A stretch of 64,000 bases of DNA from Tupaia tana (lineage: Eukaryota > Chordata > Mammalia > Scandentia > Tupaiidae). A program made the translations under genes and the position numbers. The stretch spans positions 63,387,027 through 63,451,026 of the forward strand of contig JAKSZU010000008.1 of assembly GCA_026018925.1 (NCBI GenBank). The letters run 5' to 3'. Below are positions 59,111-64,000 of this stretch, piece by piece (the stretch's first letter is position 1; every line of letters starts with the position of its first letter). The notes beneath the pieces are model-generated. The model was given only the letters and a program-made list of their open reading frames with translations. It searched no databases and was not told where the DNA came from.

Positions 59111-59759
59111 TGAAGGCATAGCTTTTGCAGGTGTTTTGAAAGAAACATCTTTAAGTTCACTCTGCAATCATTTGCTTTATTCTTAAAGACTGCAATACCA
59201 TTTAATTTATTCTTATATTAAATGAAACATTTTAGGTTGTTGGGATAGAATGTGACTAAGAAGATATGACAGAAATAAAATATTAATGAAAAAGGAAAGA
59301 TGATAGAAAGCAAAACTTTGGACCCCATCTCCTGCCATCCAACCTCTATCATATGTTTTATTGTAGCATGGGTTATGTATGATTTGTTTTCTCCTTGCCA
59401 TGAAACATAGAAGTTAGACATAGAGAAAAAACAAAACATTCTATTCTTAAGACATTTTAGAGGGGCACTCTGGTTAATATAACTATTACTTTTGCTATTT
59501 TGCAGACATTCTGGGGTAGTTACACTTAGGACTCTAAATTAATGAAACATGAAGTGTCATGGTAAATTTCTACTTTTTCCTTCAATCCCAATTTCTGTAT
59601 TGGGCAGGGACTGATAGAAAAATTAAATCTGACTTTAATTGCTTATACTTTTGTCCTCACCTTTGTCTTCCCTCTACCTGCATTAACTCCACCCTAGAGG
59701 TGACTAAAAATGTGTTTTCATGTGTATTTCTCAGAGGCTTACTCTAAATACTGATTTCC

Positions 59760-60150
59760 TGTTTTATTGAATCAGAAAATAGAATGGTGGTTGTCAGGTA
59801 CTGGGGTAAAGAGAAACGAAGAGGTATTGGTCAAAAGGTATACAATTTCAGTTATGCAAAATGAATACATTTGGAGATCTACAGTATAACAGAGTATCTG
59901 TAATTCATAGTAGTGGACCATATCATTAAAATTTTCCTGAGAGGGTAGATGTTATGTTAAGTAGTTTTATCATAAGAAAGTTAAAAAAATGATAGTATTA
60001 GGAGAAATTTTTGGAAGTGATGTTTATGGCATTGCTTGTGTTATTTTTTTACTGTATACTTATCTCCAAATTTATCAAGTTGTATATGTTAAATATCTAT
60101 AGCTTTTTATGTGTCAATCATATCTCAGTAAAGTGGTTTAAAACAAAAAT
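59760..60150 (+). mobile_element. Old L1 3' end
   Basis: AATGGTGGTTGTCAGGTACT, TTCAGTTATGCAAAATGAAT and ATCTCAGTAAAGTGG follow the L1M 3' UTR. Confidence 0.65.
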
Positions 60151-60506
60151 AACCAAATACTGTTTTACTATATATACTGTCCTTGTATACAGAAATTGTA
60201 TAAAGCATTGCTAATAAGTTTGCAAAACACACCAGAGCTCCAATAGCTACATGAATGAACTTAAACAAATTCTATTTGAAAGGATCACATTCATATAACT
60301 CTCCAATACTGTCTCTGATTAGTAGATACTCCATTTTTTAATTGCAGGTGGCACTAATTTATTAAATCACACAAGAACATTTTCTAAATGAAATTGTAAA
60401 TTCCAAATGATTACCTAAATGTTGGTCCCATATGACTTTTTAATGTTTTATTTTTGTAAAAGTTATAAGAAAGCAAAATACAGAAATGCTTCACGTAGAA
60501 AATGAG

Positions 60507-60676
60507 ACCAGTAGATGGAGTAATGGTTATGCGCTGAACTCTCACATAGTTGACAGCAGTACCAGTCCTGGACCAGACCAGTGGTTTGAAATTCACACCC
60601 GGCATATGTATATGTGTGCCCGAAATCCTGAGAGGAGAATGGAGGAGAAGGGGATATTGTATGGCCATCTCCTGGG

Positions 60677-60716
<40 letters not shown>

Positions 60717-60785
60717 TTGCTTGCTTTCTGTCTCTGTGTCTCCAGTGAGCACATGTTCCCTACAGTAAAAATCTCTATTAAAAAC
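60507..60785 (+). mobile_element. tRNA-derived SINE with internal TG microsatellite
   Basis: GAGACCAGTAGATGGAGTAA head; an 18-unit TG run at 60678-60715 replaces the body palindrome. Confidence 0.82.
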
Positions 60786-61393
60786 AAAAAATGGAAATGA
60801 GTTCTCTGAAAGTTCTACTCTTAGCATTGTGAGATATCCAAGTGACTTTTGTCTATTTCCACATGTGATATTGACTCTTAAAAGCAAGAGTTTAATGCAT
60901 TACTTTTCTCAAAAAGCTATACTTTAAGAGCCAAAGATTTTACAGTTATATTACCCAAGTAAAGATGTTTTTAGCAATGTCATTATTGTAGAAATAATTG
61001 TATCTATTTCTAAGATAACTGATCTGATGAAGAGCATTGCCATCCTGAAAAGTTCTGAAATGTTTATAACTATACTGCTGTTATTTTATAATTATACCTC
61101 ACATTTCTCAATTGTCTTGATATCATGTTCCTTTTTATTAAAAAAATCAGTAGGATGAGAAAAGTAGCATTTTACCTTTGGCTCCTTTTTCCTTTTTCTT
61201 TTTTTGAAAGCTATTTCCCTGTTATAATATCTGGCATACACATTTTGTTAAAATAAAGGATTATGTACTTTTTACAATATTGTGCAAAGCAGATGCCCTT
61301 TAGTCCAGTCTGAATGGCATTCTGTTCCATCTTTGCCATTTTGTATCCTATGTCTCTGAGTCTTAACTTCCTCCTCGCTAAAATGCACCTATA

Positions 61394-61628
61394 GGGTCAA
61401 CAATGGTGTGGAGGTTAAAGCAGCTGGATCCTACCTGGCTGACTGAGTGGTTCACTCCCCCTCAGGTGGCTTGAAAAACATGCCAGGGACCTGCTTGTGC
61501 ATGCCCAGAATTCCAAGAGAAGAATGAAGGAGAAGGGATTGTGGTGTGTCTATCTCCCTTGAGGGATGATTTCTTTTTCTCTGGCAAGCACACGTGCCCT
61601 AGCAGACAAAGAAACAAACAAACAAAGT
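61394..61628 (+). mobile_element. tRNA-derived SINE, diverged
   Basis: TAGGGTCAACAATGGTGTGG head and AGCACACGTGCCCTAGCAGA end with an (ACAA)n tail. Confidence 0.75.
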
Positions 61629-61689
61629 GCCTCTTGGAACAACTGCAAATATTGAAAAAGATGATGTGTCTAAAGTGCCCATTATTGGG

Positions 61690-61736
61690 TCTCTCTCCCT
61701 CTCTCTTTCTCTCTCTCTCTTTCTTTCTCTCTCTAT
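61690..61736. repeat. CT-rich microsatellite
   Basis: Imperfect CT/TTTC repeat. Confidence 0.85.
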
Positions 61737-64000
61737 ATATACATCCTAAAAGTTAGAGCCACTTATTATTATTTTTTGCATTTCCGTTATAGTCTTGGCT
61801 TCATTCTTTAGAACTTATCTTCCATCTGTCACATTGCTTTGAATGTTACAACTTTTAAATAGGTTAACTTCTCCATCTTATTTTTTCTTTACTAGAGAAA
61901 CCAAAACAGCCTCCTTTTACATGACAACAGCTGGCTTTAACAGCTCTGACATTTTCCATGAGAGCAGCACAGGCGTTACTTTTGGATTGCTGCTATCAGG
62001 AGACCCAGGTTTTCGTGCCTGGCAATTCCTGTCTCCAGTTTTTCTGCAGAAGAAAAAAAATATACACCAACTATCAGGAATTTCCATTCCAAGCCTCAAC
62101 CTTTTATGTTTCCAGGGTGCACCCAACCCTTCCTGTAATCTCTGTGCTTTGGAGTACTTCCAGTGGTGTCTTCTTTATGCCTAATTAGTTGTTTAGAATT
62201 ACGCTCTAAATTAAATTTTTTAAAGAATGACTCTCTTGTATTTCTTTTTAACTCTTTTGAATCAGCTTAAAAATGAGAAATATTCCTAAACTTGTATTTT
62301 TGTAAGCAAAAGTTAAAATGAAAATATTTATGAGTCCTCTCTGGGTTCCTATTTTTCCATAACTTGTTCTCTTAGGACACTTTCACATGTATATATTTGA
62401 TATTATAGCAACTTCTAAGTTAAAGATGGTTTCATCTTTTGTTGGCATTATTTTTCAGAATTGTAGTAGTTGTCTTAAAATGCTGAAGAAGAGATGTTAC
62501 CTTATTGTTGATATGGCATGTACCTTATAAAAAATAAATATGTGTATTATCACATCCTGAACCACACCACAAGTAAAACTTTCCATTCTTTAGTTAGTTG
62601 CCAACAACCCTCACATGCTTCCCAAATTCAATGTGAACTCTAGAGATAAGCAGAAGTTTGCAAAAGGAAGGAGTGGTTTATAACTAGCTTGCTTTGGTAT
62701 ATTTTCGTGTGTCTTCTCACAATTCCTCTTTAGTAGTAACTGTTTTTCTAGATGCAAAACTGAAAATCCAGTGCTAATATCTTTTCATATGTAAACTTGA
62801 TGTTTGTACTTTAGTCTCTGCTGCATGAATCATTTGGTTAAAATTTAAGTTCAGAGAAATAAAGTGGTATTTATTACAATGGCTACCTTTTATTGAGTTT
62901 ATGCTTGCTTTCCTATATGCAGAGGAAAGGAGAGGAGAGGATAGGACTAGTATTATAAATAATACATCTAAATTATAATATTATTTATAGTATTATAAAT
63001 AGTGTTATACACAAGATTTAAAGGAGTTAAGTCTACATCTCTGGGTTTACCATTTTGTTCTTTTCAATGTTAAGTTTATTATCATTTGAGGGATGGTGTA
63101 GTCTACAGGCAGTTAAGTTCTGATAGTTAAATAGCTCATAAATTTACATATAACATGGGTGTAAATGTTTTCATATAAAAGAAAAGGTTTTATAATTTCA
63201 AATATAACACTATCAACTTGGCTGTTTTAATGTTAAGTAACTGTGATATTAGAAGAAAAACACTATTTTTAAATGTACATATTTTTAGAACTCAGAACTT
63301 GGGAATTTTAGGTGTTAATCTAGGCAAAAACTGTTTATTTACTAAATTAACATTATTCAAAAAATATTAGAATATAGACAACATCAGAGATGGCTGCACT
63401 TTGCATACAAGAACAGTCTAAGTACTTTTCAATGCTTTTATAAGAAGAATGTCTAATTATAAGCTTTAATTATTGATAACAAATTATCCAATTAATCTTC
63501 TTTATAGGCATTGTTTATTGGGTTAATTTCACAATAAAATCTTGTTTTAACAATATAAAATGTTTTTATGTGGCATAAAATACTAAATCTATGTTTAATT
63601 ACTTCCAAATATAGTTTTGAATTTACATAAATTTATAATAAGGTTAAAGTAACTTTCCACTCTGTTTCACATTGTCATTCATCTCTTTCTTTTGGCTTTA
63701 CCCATTAGCCTACAAACATACTGTGACTTTACCCACCTGAAAAAAAGCAAAAGCAAAATCACCAACATTCTCCTTGCTCCATACTCCTTCCCAGCTACCA
63801 CCCATTTATCTGCTTCCCTATATAGTAAAACTCATAAAAAAAAAAAATTACTCATATTTGTTGTCTTCGCTTATTGTCCTCCACCTTTCTGTTAAAACCA
63901 TTCCAAACATTTATCCCATCATTTATCCAATGGCTCTCTGAGAAGCATCTTTACTCCTGCCTCCAGTCTACTCTTAGGACATTAGCTAGTGATTGATCTG

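Larger units (their letters stand above)
59111..64000 (+). other. PKHD1L1: PKHD1L1 intron 2, right part
   Basis: Contains an old L1 3' end, two SINEs and a CT-rich microsatellite. 62190-64000 is AT-rich sequence with no recognisable feature. The expected exon 3 is not present. Confidence 0.7.

Noticed and set aside
61843-62184. 113-codon open frame preceded by a good splice-acceptor-like sequence (TTTTTTCTTTACTAG at 61881-61895)
   Set aside because: In the phase needed to follow PKHD1L1 exon 2 it meets a stop after a few codons, it does not resemble the known exon 3, and it shows no recognisable domain.

Overview
This window is nuclear DNA from a placental mammal. It contains spliced genes with GT-AG introns, CpG-rich promoters, MIR/L2/L1/MaLR/hAT fossils and a dense layer of young SINEs. 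Three genes are recognisable from their exon translations, in an order I know from human chromosome 8q23: NUDCD1 (minus strand, exons 1-6, rest lies left of the window), ENY2 (plus strand, complete, 5 coding exons, 101 codons) and PKHD1L1 (plus strand, exons 1-2 only, rest lies right of the window).

The likely host is a tree shrew (Tupaia), at roughly 60-65% confidence. The dominant repeat is a tRNA-derived SINE with about 35 copies here. It has a tRNA-like head, a unique body of about 170 bp and an A-rich tail, and many copies have perfect target-site duplications. At least two other elements are composites of a tRNA-like head followed by two 7SL (Alu-like) monomers. Tupaia is known for a very abundant tRNA-derived family (Tu-III) and for SINEs combining tRNA and 7SL parts. 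Colugo is the main alternative.

Layout. 1-35490: NUDCD1, with introns full of SINEs, old L1, L2, MLT1 and DNA-transposon fossils. 35490-35949: a 458-bp head-to-head promoter shared by NUDCD1 and ENY2, CpG-rich and carrying ZNF143-like and ETS-like motifs. 35949-44851: ENY2, whose introns hold mostly L2 and SINE sequence. 44852-54755: intergenic, with L2, an interrupted old L1 3' end, SINEs and a CTCF-like site. 54480-64000: the PKHD1L1 GC-rich promoter with a G-quadruplex-type motif, signal-peptide exon 1, exon 2, and a broken antisense nucleolin (NCL) retrocopy in intron 2.

The gene products do not form one pathway. ENY2 is a shared subunit of the SAGA deubiquitinase module and the TREX-2 mRNA export complex. 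NUDCD1 is a CS-domain co-chaperone-like protein. PKHD1L1 is a giant membrane protein (fibrocystin-L). The NUDCD1-ENY2 link is promoter sharing. I see no novel multi-gene system. The most interesting signals are structural: a rearranged L1 insertion that looks twin-primed, a nearly identical 173-bp direct duplication, two SINEs sharing one target-site duplication, nested transposons, and the promoter architecture.
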